DNA from: Oscillospiraceae bacterium
GTDB taxonomy: Bacteria > Bacillota > Clostridia > Saccharofermentanales > Saccharofermentanaceae
Reading direction: 5' to 3'
DNA: 37,498 bases
NCBI GenBank assembly: GCA_902794115.1
Contig: CADBGD010000004.1
Coordinates: 1 to 37,498 of the forward strand
A program made the translations under genes and the position numbers. The notes beneath the pieces were generated by a model, which had not been told where the DNA came from, did no database searches, and saw only the letters and a list, made by a program, of their open reading frames with translations. Positions 14,704-23,325 of the stretch are shown here, piece by piece; position 1 is the first letter of the stretch; each line of letters starts with the position of its first letter.

Positions 14704-15700
14704 TTTCTTTCACCTCCCCGAACGGTTTGCCCATCGTCCATTCGTCGATATGGGGCGTCAGAATATTCATCAGCAGGATGGAGAAGGAAACACCTTCTGC
14801 CATGTTGCCGTAGTAGCGGATCAGGAAGGTCAGGATGCCGCAGCCGGCACCGAAGATCAGTTTTCCCTTTACCGTAAGAGGTGAGGTCACGTAGTCGGTG
14901 GCCATGAAGAAAGCACCGAGTATCAGGCCGCCGGAAAGGATCATGTAGAGGCACTCATGGAAAAGCGTTTCCCATCCGGAAGCAGTGGTCAGGTCTCCTG
15001 TAAAGTGCAGGACGTTTGTGTGACCGAAGAAAAAGACCAGAATAAAGAAGGTACCGATGAAGGCGGCCGGGATCCAGGGACGGATCACGTGACGGAGCAT
15101 AAGGTACAGGGCTCCGATCAGTAAGGCCAGGATACAAACCTCGCCGATACAGCCGGCTTTGTCACCGATAAACAGGGACCACAGTGACGGTTCATTGGCG
15201 GAACCGAGGGAAGTCAGCGGGGTGGCGGAGGAGACCGCATCTACGGATTTGAAACTGTACCAGGCACCTTGGTGGACGGTCCAGGAAGTCATGGCCTTCG
15301 GGAAGGCGATCACCAGGAAGATACGTGCGGCGATGGCAGGATTGACGAAGTTATTGCCGATACCGCCGAACATCTGCTTGACGACCACAATGGCAAAACA
15401 GGCGCCGATCACGACCATGTAGATCGGGATCGTTACCGGAAGGTTCATTGCCAGAAGAAGACCGGTCACCGCGGCGGACAGATCATAGATGGTGTTATTC
15501 CGCTTCATGATCCGACGGGAAATGTACTCGAAGATCAGACAGGAGGCAACGGAAACCAGCGTGACCAGTACGGCACGGATACCGAAATAGTACCAGCCCG
15601 CAAAAGTAGCCGGCAAGAGCGCAATGATCACGTCCAGCATGATCGACTGGGTCGTGGCCTTGTCACGCACATGAGGGGAATGAGAGACTTGCAGTTTCAT
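14690..15700 (-). CDS. rnfD: Ion-translocating Rnf complex subunit D
   Basis: RnfD (336 residues) is a polytopic membrane subunit homologous to NqrB and part of the ion channel. It starts with the usual SHSPHVRDKATTQSIMLDVI. QMFGGIGNNFVNPAIAARIFL is a strongly conserved segment. The covalent FMN site is at DAVSSATPLTSL (Thr in the SATPL motif), and the C-terminal ATDYVTSPLT and IRYYGNMAEGVSFSILLMN motifs are present. About nine hydrophobic helices are seen. Its start shares one base with the rnfC stop, and its end overlaps rnfG. Confidence 0.97.
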   Translation of the reverse strand: MKLQVSHSPHVRDKATTQSIMLDVIIALLPATFAGWYYFGIRAVLVTLVSVASCLIFEYISRRIMKRNNTIYDLSAAVTGLLLAMNLPVTIPIYMVVIGACFAIVVVKQMFGGIGNNFVNPAIAARIFLVIAFPKAMTSWTVHQGAWYSFKSVDAVSSATPLTSLGSANEPSLWSLFIGDKAGCIGEVCILALLIGALYLMLRHVIRPWIPAAFIGTFFILVFFFGHTNVLHFTGDLTTASGWETLFHECLYMILSGGLILGAFFMATDYVTSPLTVKGKLIFGAGCGILTFLIRYYGNMAEGVSFSILLMNILTPHIDEWTMGKPFGEVKENAKA

Positions 15701-17094
15701 CAGGAAGAAGATCCTCCTTTTTGCTCAGATTCAGCCAGCAGTTTCTGCTCCTGCTGGATACGGGCCCGCTCGGCGCGAACCATGATTTTTCCGTTTTTAA
15801 TGCTCTGGGTCAGGAACCGCTTCGACGGGCAGGCATAAGTACAGCAGCCGCACTCGATACAATCCATAACATGGTATTTCTCCAGCATTTGCGGATCACG
15901 AAGCCGGGTAGCCTTGTCGATGCCGCAGGGGATCAGATCCATAGGGCAGGAGGCAACACAGCGGCCGCAGCGGATACATGGGGATTCCGGAGGGAGTGTG
16001 GTCTCTTCGGAACCAAATACCAGGATCGCATTGTTGGCTTTGATGATACCGTGATCGATACGGTCCAGCGCCACGCCCATCATCGCGCCGCCCATGATGA
16101 TCTTCTTGGGCTCTTCCCGGGTACCGCCCGCTGCCTCGATGATGTCCTGGATGCGGGCGCCAATGGGAACGATGAAGTTACCAGGTGTATTCAGGGCGCT
16201 GCCGTCCAGCGTCATACGCTTTCTGGTCAGCGGCACACCTTCCTTAAGATACAATCCGATGAAACGCAGCGTACTGACATTCATTACCAGAGTGTGCACA
16301 TCGATCGGAAGTTTTCCCGGAGGAACCTTTCGGCCTGTCAGTGTATAGATCAGCATCTTTTCCGCGCCCTGGGGATAGATGGTCTTCAGTGTCCGAACTT
16401 CAATATCCGGATGCCGGCCTGTCTTAAAGACACGCTTTTTGATCTCATGCGAGAAAATACGGGTAACAAGAGGCTTATTGTCCTCGACACCGATAATGGT
16501 CGTGGGGATCTCCAGCCACTTCATGACACACAGAATGCCGTCGATGATATCATCCGGATGCTCGCAGATCTGGCGGTAATCGGCGGTGATATAAGGTTCA
16601 CACTCAGCCGCGTTCACGATCAGGGTATCCGGCATCTTATTCTTCGGCGGATTTAACTTTATATAGGTAGGAAATGCAGCGCCGCCTAATCCCACCAGTC
16701 CGGAATCCCGGATCATCTGGATAAATTCTTCGAAACTTTCGACTTTCGGAGGACGGCAGAAGGGGCTGATGGTATGTTTCAGATCGGATTCGATCCGTAC
16801 AGCTTCCACCGGCGCACCGTTGGCGGAAACCACATAGTGGACTTCTTTGACAGTGCCGGAAATACTGGAATGGACGGGGACAGCCATGGGCTTATCGGCA
16901 CGTCCGACCATGGTTCCCACGTCCACGTGGTCACCGGGGTGCACCACACAGGTGCAGGGCGGTCCGATGTGCTGCTGCATCAGCAGTTCAACTTCCCGGA
17001 ACCCATGAAGGTGAATAGAAGGAAGAACATCGGTATTCTTGTTACCAAGCGGATGAACACCGCCGGTAAACGCGTGTATCGATCGTAGCGGCAT
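15700..17094 (-). CDS. rnfC: Ion-translocating Rnf complex subunit C
   Basis: RnfC (464 residues) is the soluble NADH/NAD+-binding subunit that passes electrons from ferredoxin-derived chain to NAD+. The N-terminal GGVHPLGNKN and a barrel-sandwich domain (VHPGDHVDVGTMVG) precede the nucleotide- and FMN-binding core (GLVGLGGAAFPTYIKLNPP, NAAECEPYITADYR). Two 4Fe-4S clusters follow near the C-terminus, CIRCGRCVASCP and CIECGCCTYACP. It is the first gene of the operon. Upstream ribosome binding (AGGT, 8 bases away) is only fair, and no clear promoter was found; a TTAATAT-like -10 lies around 17130-17137 on the minus strand. Confidence 0.97.
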   Translation of the reverse strand: MPLRSIHAFTGGVHPLGNKNTDVLPSIHLHGFREVELLMQQHIGPPCTCVVHPGDHVDVGTMVGRADKPMAVPVHSSISGTVKEVHYVVSANGAPVEAVRIESDLKHTISPFCRPPKVESFEEFIQMIRDSGLVGLGGAAFPTYIKLNPPKNKMPDTLIVNAAECEPYITADYRQICEHPDDIIDGILCVMKWLEIPTTIIGVEDNKPLVTRIFSHEIKKRVFKTGRHPDIEVRTLKTIYPQGAEKMLIYTLTGRKVPPGKLPIDVHTLVMNVSTLRFIGLYLKEGVPLTRKRMTLDGSALNTPGNFIVPIGARIQDIIEAAGGTREEPKKIIMGGAMMGVALDRIDHGIIKANNAILVFGSEETTLPPESPCIRCGRCVASCPMDLIPCGIDKATRLRDPQMLEKYHVMDCIECGCCTYACPSKRFLTQSIKNGKIMVRAERARIQQEQKLLAESEQKGGSSS

Positions 17095-17185
17095 GGGATG
17101 TACCTGCTTTCTCCGAATCTCTTATAGAATCATATTAACACAGAAAAAAGAAAAAAGACGAAATGATTTTCATTTCTGCGAAAGA

Positions 17186-17214
17186 TTGAAAAAAAAGAAG
17201 TTGCGTTGTAAAAT
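17186..17214 (+). promoter_or_regulatory. Promoter of the surface-glycan operon
   Basis: TTGAAA (-35, 17186-17191) and TAAAAT (-10, 17209-17214) are separated by 17 bases. Transcription would start near 17221, giving a leader of about 53 bases before the cytidylyltransferase start. The gap from 17095 to 17273 otherwise holds only A/T-rich sequence that should include the divergent Rnf promoter. Confidence 0.7.
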
Positions 17215-17219
17215 CATGC

Positions 17220-17256
17220 TGTGGTTTTTTGTGATTTCAGACCACAAGTCTTTTTT
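17220..17256 (+). promoter_or_regulatory. Leader hairpin with T tract (possible attenuator)
   Basis: TGTGGT (17220-17225) pairs with ACCACA (17241-17246) around a 15-base loop; six T follow at 17251-17256, 17 bases before the start codon. The stem is short and four bases separate it from the T tract, so termination would be partial at best. Confidence 0.3.
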
Positions 17257-17273
17257 GAGTGGGGTAATGAAAG

Positions 17274-17987
17274 ATGAATGTTGCGCTTCTGACGGCAGCC
17301 GGAACGGGGACCCGTATGGGCCAGGATATTCCGAAGCAGTTTATTCATATTGATAACAAGCCGATACTCATTCATACATTAGAAGCATTCCAGAATCATC
17401 CCAGCATCGATGCAATCATCGTGGTTACTTTGGCTTCCTGGATCGAAGTTGTAAAGGCCTACGCCAAACAGTTCAACATTACAAAGCTTCAGTGGGTCGT
17501 GGAAGGCGGCGCCACAGGGCAGGAGTCCATTAAGAAAGGTCTGGATGAACTGAAAGCACATATTTCCCTGGACGATGTGGTCCTGGTTCATGACGGCAAC
17601 CGTTCCATGGTCTCCAGCGAGATCATTTCCGATAGCCTGGTAAAATTCAAAAAATACGGCAGTGCCGTTGCCGCGATCCCCTGCGTGGAAGCGGTATTCC
17701 GAAGTGACGATGACGGTATTTCTTCTACCGTATCGGTACCGAGAGAGCAGCTGTTCCGTACTCAGACTCCGCATACTTACACCTTGGGAAAACTTCTCTG
17801 GGCGCATGAGGAAGCGGCGAAAAAAGGCATTACGAATACAGCCGCCTCGTGTACTCTGATGCAGCAGCTGGGTGAGAAAGTCTATTTCTCCAAAGGATCG
17901 GAAGAGAATATCAAGATCACAACCACGGATGATCTTCGTATTTTCCAGGCACTTCTTCATACTAAGACAGATAACTGGTTAAAGTAA
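17274..17987 (+). CDS. IspD/TarI-family cytidylyltransferase
   Basis: This 237-residue enzyme transfers CMP from CTP to a polyol or methylerythritol phosphate. Family motifs are the nucleotide-binding LLTAAGTGTRMGQDIPKQF at the N-terminus, a QESIKKGL segment, LFRTQTPHTYTL and NIKITTTDDL near the C-terminus. The usual HDAxRP motif is altered to HDGNRSMV. Position at the head of a surface-glycan operon with an NAD-dependent epimerase and LicD suggests a TarI-like role in making a CDP-activated wall or glycan precursor rather than isoprenoid synthesis; this is inference. The GTGGGG about 8-11 bases before the ATG is a moderate ribosome binding site. Confidence 0.85.
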   Translation: MNVALLTAAGTGTRMGQDIPKQFIHIDNKPILIHTLEAFQNHPSIDAIIVVTLASWIEVVKAYAKQFNITKLQWVVEGGATGQESIKKGLDELKAHISLDDVVLVHDGNRSMVSSEIISDSLVKFKKYGSAVAAIPCVEAVFRSDDDGISSTVSVPREQLFRTQTPHTYTLGKLLWAHEEAAKKGITNTAASCTLMQQLGEKVYFSKGSEENIKITTTDDLRIFQALLHTKTDNWLK

Positions 17988-18005
17988 GCCGAGGCAGTAC
18001 CCAGC

Positions 18006-18701
18006 ATGAAGCATAGAAAGAAAATAACCGGAATTGTTATGATTGCAGCAACGATCGTGTCGTTGGTGCTGGCCGTCGTTTTCTTTTTATTTCCTTCCAA
18101 GGTGGTAAGTGCAGGTAAGACAAATATCACCAATTCCAAACTGTCACGCATGTCGAGAGTATTTGATCTGACTAATGATAATGTCATGATCCTTCATTAT
18201 CCCTATGAAGAGGATAAGGAGACGCTGGGCCTTTCTCTGACGATCCGTATCCTGGAATGTGATAATCCGGTCAAGCATTGTTCCCTTCCTGATTCAGGAA
18301 AACTGGTATTTTCGATAATGGATGAGGATGGAGAGACGATCCTTTCCGATTCGATCAGCCTGAATACGATGGTAGTAGATGTCAGTAAGCCGGTAGAATA
18401 CCATTTCCGTTTCGCTTCAAAGGAGATCGAAAAAGGAGATGATATTCGTATTTTCTTTGCCCTTCAGAATGTGCCGGACGATGTGAAGGTATGTTTTTAC
18501 GGATACCGGTACGATGAGGAAGATGATGAATTGGATTCGCTTGCTTTTGAAAACAGTGAGTTTTCTAACCAGCGCGTGCCCTTTTACCGGGTGCTGACCG
18601 AAGGCAAAGATACTTCGATGACCATGCTATTTCTCATAGTAGCTTTTGTTTTGGCGGAAGGTTCCGTACTCTATTTCTTTGGAGAGAAACATGACAGGTA
18701 A
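18006..18701 (+). CDS. Bitopic membrane protein of unknown function
   Basis: A 231-residue protein not assigned to a family. It has an N-terminal membrane helix (about 9-29, IVMIAATIVSLVLAVVFFLF), an extracytoplasmic region of about 165 residues rich in beta-type patterns and acidic residues, and a C-terminal membrane helix (about 206-226). The extracellular part resembles in layout the N-terminal extracellular part of the next protein, a DUF2142 membrane protein, and the two genes overlap by 11 bases. A role alongside that protein in glycan assembly is an inference from context. Initiation at the ATG is supported by GAGG about 11 bases upstream. Confidence 0.75.
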   Translation: MKHRKKITGIVMIAATIVSLVLAVVFFLFPSKVVSAGKTNITNSKLSRMSRVFDLTNDNVMILHYPYEEDKETLGLSLTIRILECDNPVKHCSLPDSGKLVFSIMDEDGETILSDSISLNTMVVDVSKPVEYHFRFASKEIEKGDDIRIFFALQNVPDDVKVCFYGYRYDEEDDELDSLAFENSEFSNQRVPFYRVLTEGKDTSMTMLFLIVAFVLAEGSVLYFFGEKHDR

Positions 18702-20592
18702 GAAACACGGAACAATCAGAAAAGGGGTATTTGTCATGGTGGTCGCTATCCTTGTGGCCTCCCTGGCTGAGCTGCTCTTTAATATTCCGCTGTTCCGTGC
18801 ACAGGGAAAGCGGGATATCACGACCAATATTACCTGGAATGCTCTTTTTGGAAGCCAGCACCAGATCATCGAGGTGGAATATGATACCCCACACTATATT
18901 GAATATGTGCACCTCAAGGGTTTTGTAATGCAGGACTCTGTGCTGGAGATCCGTGGAAAATCCATTAATGGATTCGGGAAAGAAGAAAGTTTATATTCAG
19001 AGGGCTGTTTTTTAAATCTGGAAGAGGATGCGTACATTCCTGTCCGTAAGAAAATGATTTCCTATACGGTCTCCATGAAGACGAATACCAACGCCTTCTA
19101 CGTTGCGCAGGTCTCCGAAGAGACGGAACCCAGATTTAACGGATACCGTTTCTCCCTTGTATGCCTGACCGGAGTTCTGGTTATGGCGCTTCTGGTTTCG
19201 AAAGACATTAAGAAGCATCTTGTTCTGTATTTTGTGATCGCTTCTCTGGGTTATGGTTCTGTCATGATTTTTTCTACAGGTACACATCTGTCTACCTGGG
19301 ATGAAGAAACGCATTTCCACAGCGTGTACCAGATGGCCGGCGTCCACGATGATTCCTGGTCGGAGGCTGCATGGAGACACCACCGGAAAGATATTTACCA
19401 GCACAACAGCCTTCTGGCCAAAGAGCAGGTTGAACGTGCTTTGGACGAAATGGATGAGACGTCCTGGTACAATATCGAAAGAAACTATACAGCAGTGCCG
19501 TATACGAAACTGGCCTATGTGCCTATGGCCGTAGCCATGCGGATAGGCCATGACCTGAATCTGAGTTTTACCCGGACCTACATTCTGGTAAAACTTACGA
19601 ACCTGATCATGTATACGGCCCTGATCGCAGTGGCGATCTACATTTCCAAAACAAGAAAACTGTTTATTACCCTTCTTTCACTTCTTCCGACCATGCTGTT
19701 CCAGGGAAGTATGCTGACCTACGATGGTTTTGTATTTAGCATGATCACCTTAGGCATCGTCCTGATCGCCAACGAAGTGGAAGATCCGCTTAAGCCGCTG
19801 AACCGTGCCAACATCATGTGGGCGATCGTTTTGATCATAGTGGGTTCTGCTTCAAAAGCAATCTACATTCCGTTGATTTTGTTCCTGTTCCTCCTTCCCA
19901 AAAACAAGTTTGCCAACAAGACGGAGCGGCTGCTGTTTTATGGCGGCCTGATCCTGGTCTTTTTGATGGTTATGAGTACGTTTGTTTCACCGACCTTGTC
20001 CAATGCACTGGCACAGAACACGGATTTCGGCGGCGATTCCAGAGGCGGAGATACCGGCTCGGTAAAGCAGATCATATCTATGGTCAAGCATCCGCTGGCC
20101 ACCGTGCAGCTCTATCTGGAAAACATCTTCGGATTTGATAATCTCCGTAATATGGGCTCGGAAGCATATGACCACTATGTTTTCCCGAACCTGTTCTTCC
20201 TGAACCTGGGCGATTATGGCGTGGCGAAGGATAAGTGGGTCATGCTTCTGATACCGCTTTTGCTTCTCATGTTCTTCTATAATGATGAAGAGGAGCCGTT
20301 CGTTTATAGCAAAGGACAAAGATGGTTTTTCGGAACTGTCGTATTTGTGGTAGTCGGATTGATCTGGACTGCTATGTATCTCAGCTTTACGACGATCGGA
20401 AATACCACGATCGGCGGAGTTCAGGCACGGTATTATTTACCTGTCCTGCTGCCTGTCAGTTATGCCCTTTACGGGAACCGGATCAAGTTTACGGTCAAGC
20501 CGGAAACAATACGGAAACTGGCGCTCGGCACGGTTATTTTCTTTGAGACACATCTTATCTATCAACTGATTATTCTGGGGACTGTATCATGA
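18691..20592 (+). CDS. DUF2142 family polytopic membrane protein
   Basis: A 633-residue integral membrane protein. One N-terminal helix is followed by an extracellular domain of about 130 residues and then roughly ten helices. The motif STWDEETHFHSVYQMA at the start of the first extracellular loop is the DUF2142 hallmark (acidic DE followed by His), resembling the catalytic loop of GT-C glycosyltransferases. A GT-C-like transfer from a lipid-linked sugar is an inference. The ATG at 18691 has GGAG 6 bases upstream; a longer frame from 18646 is inside the previous gene and lacks a ribosome site. The stop overlaps the next start (ATGA). Confidence 0.85.
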   Translation: MTGKKHGTIRKGVFVMVVAILVASLAELLFNIPLFRAQGKRDITTNITWNALFGSQHQIIEVEYDTPHYIEYVHLKGFVMQDSVLEIRGKSINGFGKEESLYSEGCFLNLEEDAYIPVRKKMISYTVSMKTNTNAFYVAQVSEETEPRFNGYRFSLVCLTGVLVMALLVSKDIKKHLVLYFVIASLGYGSVMIFSTGTHLSTWDEETHFHSVYQMAGVHDDSWSEAAWRHHRKDIYQHNSLLAKEQVERALDEMDETSWYNIERNYTAVPYTKLAYVPMAVAMRIGHDLNLSFTRTYILVKLTNLIMYTALIAVAIYISKTRKLFITLLSLLPTMLFQGSMLTYDGFVFSMITLGIVLIANEVEDPLKPLNRANIMWAIVLIIVGSASKAIYIPLILFLFLLPKNKFANKTERLLFYGGLILVFLMVMSTFVSPTLSNALAQNTDFGGDSRGGDTGSVKQIISMVKHPLATVQLYLENIFGFDNLRNMGSEAYDHYVFPNLFFLNLGDYGVAKDKWVMLLIPLLLLMFFYNDEEEPFVYSKGQRWFFGTVVFVVVGLIWTAMYLSFTTIGNTTIGGVQARYYLPVLLPVSYALYGNRIKFTVKPETIRKLALGTVIFFETHLIYQLIILGTVS

Positions 20593-21392
20593 AAAAAGAG
20601 GGACAGAAAAAAAGAATATCGTTGAATCGGAATATTGTGATCATCGTCGCAATCGTCCTTCTGATTTGTTATGTTTCGAAATTCCCGTGGGTATTCTCGA
20701 AAAAATATAAGCATCACGATCTGGACCATGCCGAGATCAAACTGTCTGAGGAGATCGTCACCTATTCCGGCATGGAAGTGGCCCCCGAGATCCAGGTGAT
20801 CGTAGATGATGAAGTACTGAAGGAAGGCGAAGACTACGAAGTCCAGTATTTCCAGAATGTAATGCCGGGTACGGCCTTTGCCATGATCTCCGGAATCGGC
20901 GCCTATGACGGAAATAGTTTTGCCTCATTCCGAATCCTGATCAATGACGAGATCTGTGACGACCCGGAAAATGAAGCTGTGGTTCGTTTCGTATGCTCCT
21001 GGTATGAGAATCTGTTTGACAGAAGAAGAGCGTCCCGAAGTGAGATCATCCACTTTGTGAATGAGATCAGAAATGACACGCTCTACGATATGGATATCCT
21101 TTATAACATCCTGTTTACGCTGGAGATGGATCTTCACACATGCTCGAATGAAGAACTGGTGAAGCGGACATTCCGTGCCTTTTATTGTGAAGAAGCAGAT
21201 ACAGTCAGTATCAATTACTGGGTCGGAATTATCGAGAGCGGAGAGATCTCCCGTTACCGTTTTCTCAAGTGTATTATTGAATCGGACAAATTCATGGACC
21301 TTGCCCGCCACTATTCCATCGTAGAAGAGGAAGAAGAGGGTGAAGAGGAAACGCTCGAATCCGGCACAGAAGCGGATGAGACAGAGCAGTGA
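20589..21392 (+). CDS. Membrane-anchored Ig-like and DUF4214 protein
   Basis: A 267-residue protein with a membrane helix (about 15-33). An Ig-like repeat follows (about 50-118, ITYSGMEVAPEIQVIVDDE-type start, then LKEGEDYEVQYFQNV and AMISGIGAYDG), as found in Clostridia surface proteins. Residues about 128-245 resemble DUF4214: VRFVCSWYENLFDRR...NYWVGIIESGEISRYRFLKCIIESDKFMDLA. DUF4214 is often found with surface glycans and adhesins; its function is unknown. The C-terminal 25 residues are mostly Glu. Overlaps of 4 bases with the DUF2142 gene indicate co-translation. Confidence 0.75.
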   Translation: MKKEGQKKRISLNRNIVIIVAIVLLICYVSKFPWVFSKKYKHHDLDHAEIKLSEEIVTYSGMEVAPEIQVIVDDEVLKEGEDYEVQYFQNVMPGTAFAMISGIGAYDGNSFASFRILINDEICDDPENEAVVRFVCSWYENLFDRRRASRSEIIHFVNEIRNDTLYDMDILYNILFTLEMDLHTCSNEELVKRTFRAFYCEEADTVSINYWVGIIESGEISRYRFLKCIIESDKFMDLARHYSIVEEEEEGEEETLESGTEADETEQ

Positions 21393-21406
21393 AAAGAAAA
21401 GGGGCG

Positions 21407-22474
21407 ATGAGATTGTATCAGACGCAAACCTATATACGTGAATTAGACCGGGCGATCCGGTCGATGGATCTGGATCTTTCAGAACTGGAGAACAGATCCG
21501 TTGCCATAGCAGGCTCTACCGGAATGATCGGCTCGGCACTGGCGGATCTTCTTCTTCGGATCCGGGATACTCGAAAAGTAAACATGAAACTCTATCTTCT
21601 CAGCCGGAAAATGGACTCTCTGAAGACACGTTTTTCTTACTGCGAAGGAGATGAAAAAGTGATCTTCTGCCAGCAGGATGTATGTGATCCGATCGATCCG
21701 GAAATCAAAGCCGACTATATTATTCATGCAGCCAGTGATGCCAATCCGATCGCCTATGCGACCCGACCTGCGGAAGTAATGCAGGCCAATTTTATCGGCA
21801 TGCTGAATCTGCTGGAATGTGGAAAGAAGAATCAGAGCAAACGCATTTTGTATGTTTCTTCCGGCGAGATCTACGGGAAACTGGACGATTCCCACGACGG
21901 CTTTACGGAAGACTATTGCGGTTATGTGGATTATGCAGATGCACGTTCCTGTTACCCGTCTTCCAAGCGCGCCGCAGAAGTTTTGTGTCAGTCATATATT
22001 AAAGAATACGGATCGGATGTGGTTATCGTTCGTCCCTGTCATGTATATGGTCCGACCATGATCGACAGTGATACCCGTGCGGCAACGGCTTTTATCCGGG
22101 ATGCATCCGAAGGAAAAGATATTGTCCTGAAAAGTGACGGTTCCGGAAGAAGGACCATGTGTTATGCCTTCGATTGTGCGACAGCCATGCTCTACGTCCT
22201 TTTAAAAGGAGAAAATGGAAATGCCTATAATATTTCCGACGAGAAATGCAACGTGTCGATCCGGGAGATTGCGGAAACGGCTGCGGAGTACGGAAATCAA
22301 AAAGTGGTTTTCGATATCCCGAATCAGACAGAGGCACAGGGTTTTAACCGGGTGAAGAATGCGGTATTATATTCCGAAAAGCTTCGTTCCCTGGGATGGA
22401 TGCCGGAAACCGGACTTAAAGAAGGCATCCGCATTACGATGGATATTATCAAGGAGAGGAAAGAGTCAACATGA
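21407..22474 (+). CDS. NAD-dependent epimerase/dehydratase
   Basis: A 355-residue extended short-chain dehydrogenase acting on a nucleotide sugar or CDP-activated intermediate. It shows the Rossmann motif GSTGMIGSAL, the conserved HAASDANP stretch, the catalytic SSGEIYG and the YPSSK (YxxxK) motif, then RPCHVYGP and a C-terminal substrate-binding half with DGSGRRTMCYAFDCA. It belongs with the UDP-glucose 4-epimerase/dTDP-glucose dehydratase group; the exact reaction cannot be read. The ATG at 21407 follows AAGGGG; a GTG at 21389 overlapping the previous stop is the alternative. It sits between the cytidylyltransferase-led genes and licD, and its stop overlaps the licD start. Confidence 0.85.
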   Translation: MRLYQTQTYIRELDRAIRSMDLDLSELENRSVAIAGSTGMIGSALADLLLRIRDTRKVNMKLYLLSRKMDSLKTRFSYCEGDEKVIFCQQDVCDPIDPEIKADYIIHAASDANPIAYATRPAEVMQANFIGMLNLLECGKKNQSKRILYVSSGEIYGKLDDSHDGFTEDYCGYVDYADARSCYPSSKRAAEVLCQSYIKEYGSDVVIVRPCHVYGPTMIDSDTRAATAFIRDASEGKDIVLKSDGSGRRTMCYAFDCATAMLYVLLKGENGNAYNISDEKCNVSIREIAETAAEYGNQKVVFDIPNQTEAQGFNRVKNAVLYSEKLRSLGWMPETGLKEGIRITMDIIKERKEST

Positions 22475-23325
22475 CGAACGTATATGATCCGGAAACACTG
22501 GCTAAGATCCAGGCGGTAGAATTGGAGATGCTGAATGATTTTGATGCCCTTTGTGAAAAACATGGCATTCAGTATTATGCCGTGGGTGGTACCACGATCG
22601 GCTGTGTCCGCCATAAAGGATTTATCCCGTGGGACGATGATATCGATATCGGTATGATGCGTGACGACTATGAGAAGTTTTTGTCCGTTGCCAATACCGA
22701 GTATGGTAACAAATACAGTGTCCTGAATTTCGAATCCGATAATACCTATCCTCTGATGACCACAAGATGGGTCAAGAACGGTACGGTCTTCCTGGAAGAA
22801 AGTCTCAAGCATTTAAACTGCAATTTCGGTATCTTCCTGGATCTGTATGCCTTCGACAATGTTTCCGATGACGATAAGAAAATGAAGAAACAGTGCTTCT
22901 GGGCCTGGTTCTGGGGTAAGTGGATGATCCTTCGAAGCGTCAATGATCCGGTTTTGTATCAGACCGGATTTAAGGCAAAACTGATCCGTTTTGTCGTAAA
23001 GATCGGAAACGGATTATTAAGACTGTTCCATGTATCTCCGAAGTTTTTCTATAAGAAAGCGATGAAGCATGTGCTGAAATATAGAAATGAACCGACGAAG
23101 CGGGTCGCCTACATGTTTGACCCGAAGCCCGGCATGAGTATTATGTGCAAAGAAGATGTCCTTCCGACCATCAAGGTACCGTATGAAAATACCGTGATCG
23201 GCCAGCAGAAGAATGTGGAGAAGTATATCCGGTTCCGTTTCGGAGATGACTTTATGACGCTTCCGCCGGAAGAGAAAAGACATAATCATGTTCCATATAA
23301 ACTGGATTTTGGAGATGACAAATAA
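22471..23325 (+). CDS. LicD-family phosphotransferase
   Basis: A 284-residue LicD-family protein. LicD enzymes transfer phosphocholine or a related phospho-group from a CDP carrier to teichoic acid or polysaccharide sugars. The signature YYAVGGTTIGCVRHKGFIPWDDDIDIGM (nucleotidyltransferase-like GG and DDDID) and the following MMRDDYEKF are clear. Length is typical. AGGAGAGG lies about 10 bases before the ATG, which overlaps the epimerase stop. Pairing with a TarI-like cytidylyltransferase supports a CDP-linked donor made in the same operon; the donor itself is unknown. Confidence 0.9.
   Translation: MTNVYDPETLAKIQAVELEMLNDFDALCEKHGIQYYAVGGTTIGCVRHKGFIPWDDDIDIGMMRDDYEKFLSVANTEYGNKYSVLNFESDNTYPLMTTRWVKNGTVFLEESLKHLNCNFGIFLDLYAFDNVSDDDKKMKKQCFWAWFWGKWMILRSVNDPVLYQTGFKAKLIRFVVKIGNGLLRLFHVSPKFFYKKAMKHVLKYRNEPTKRVAYMFDPKPGMSIMCKEDVLPTIKVPYENTVIGQQKNVEKYIRFRFGDDFMTLPPEEKRHNHVPYKLDFGDDK

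Noticed and set aside
12728-16656. Several plus-strand open frames of 170-311 codons across the Rnf operon
   Set aside because: All lie opposite clearly identified rnf genes, have no ribosome binding sites and no recognisable domains.
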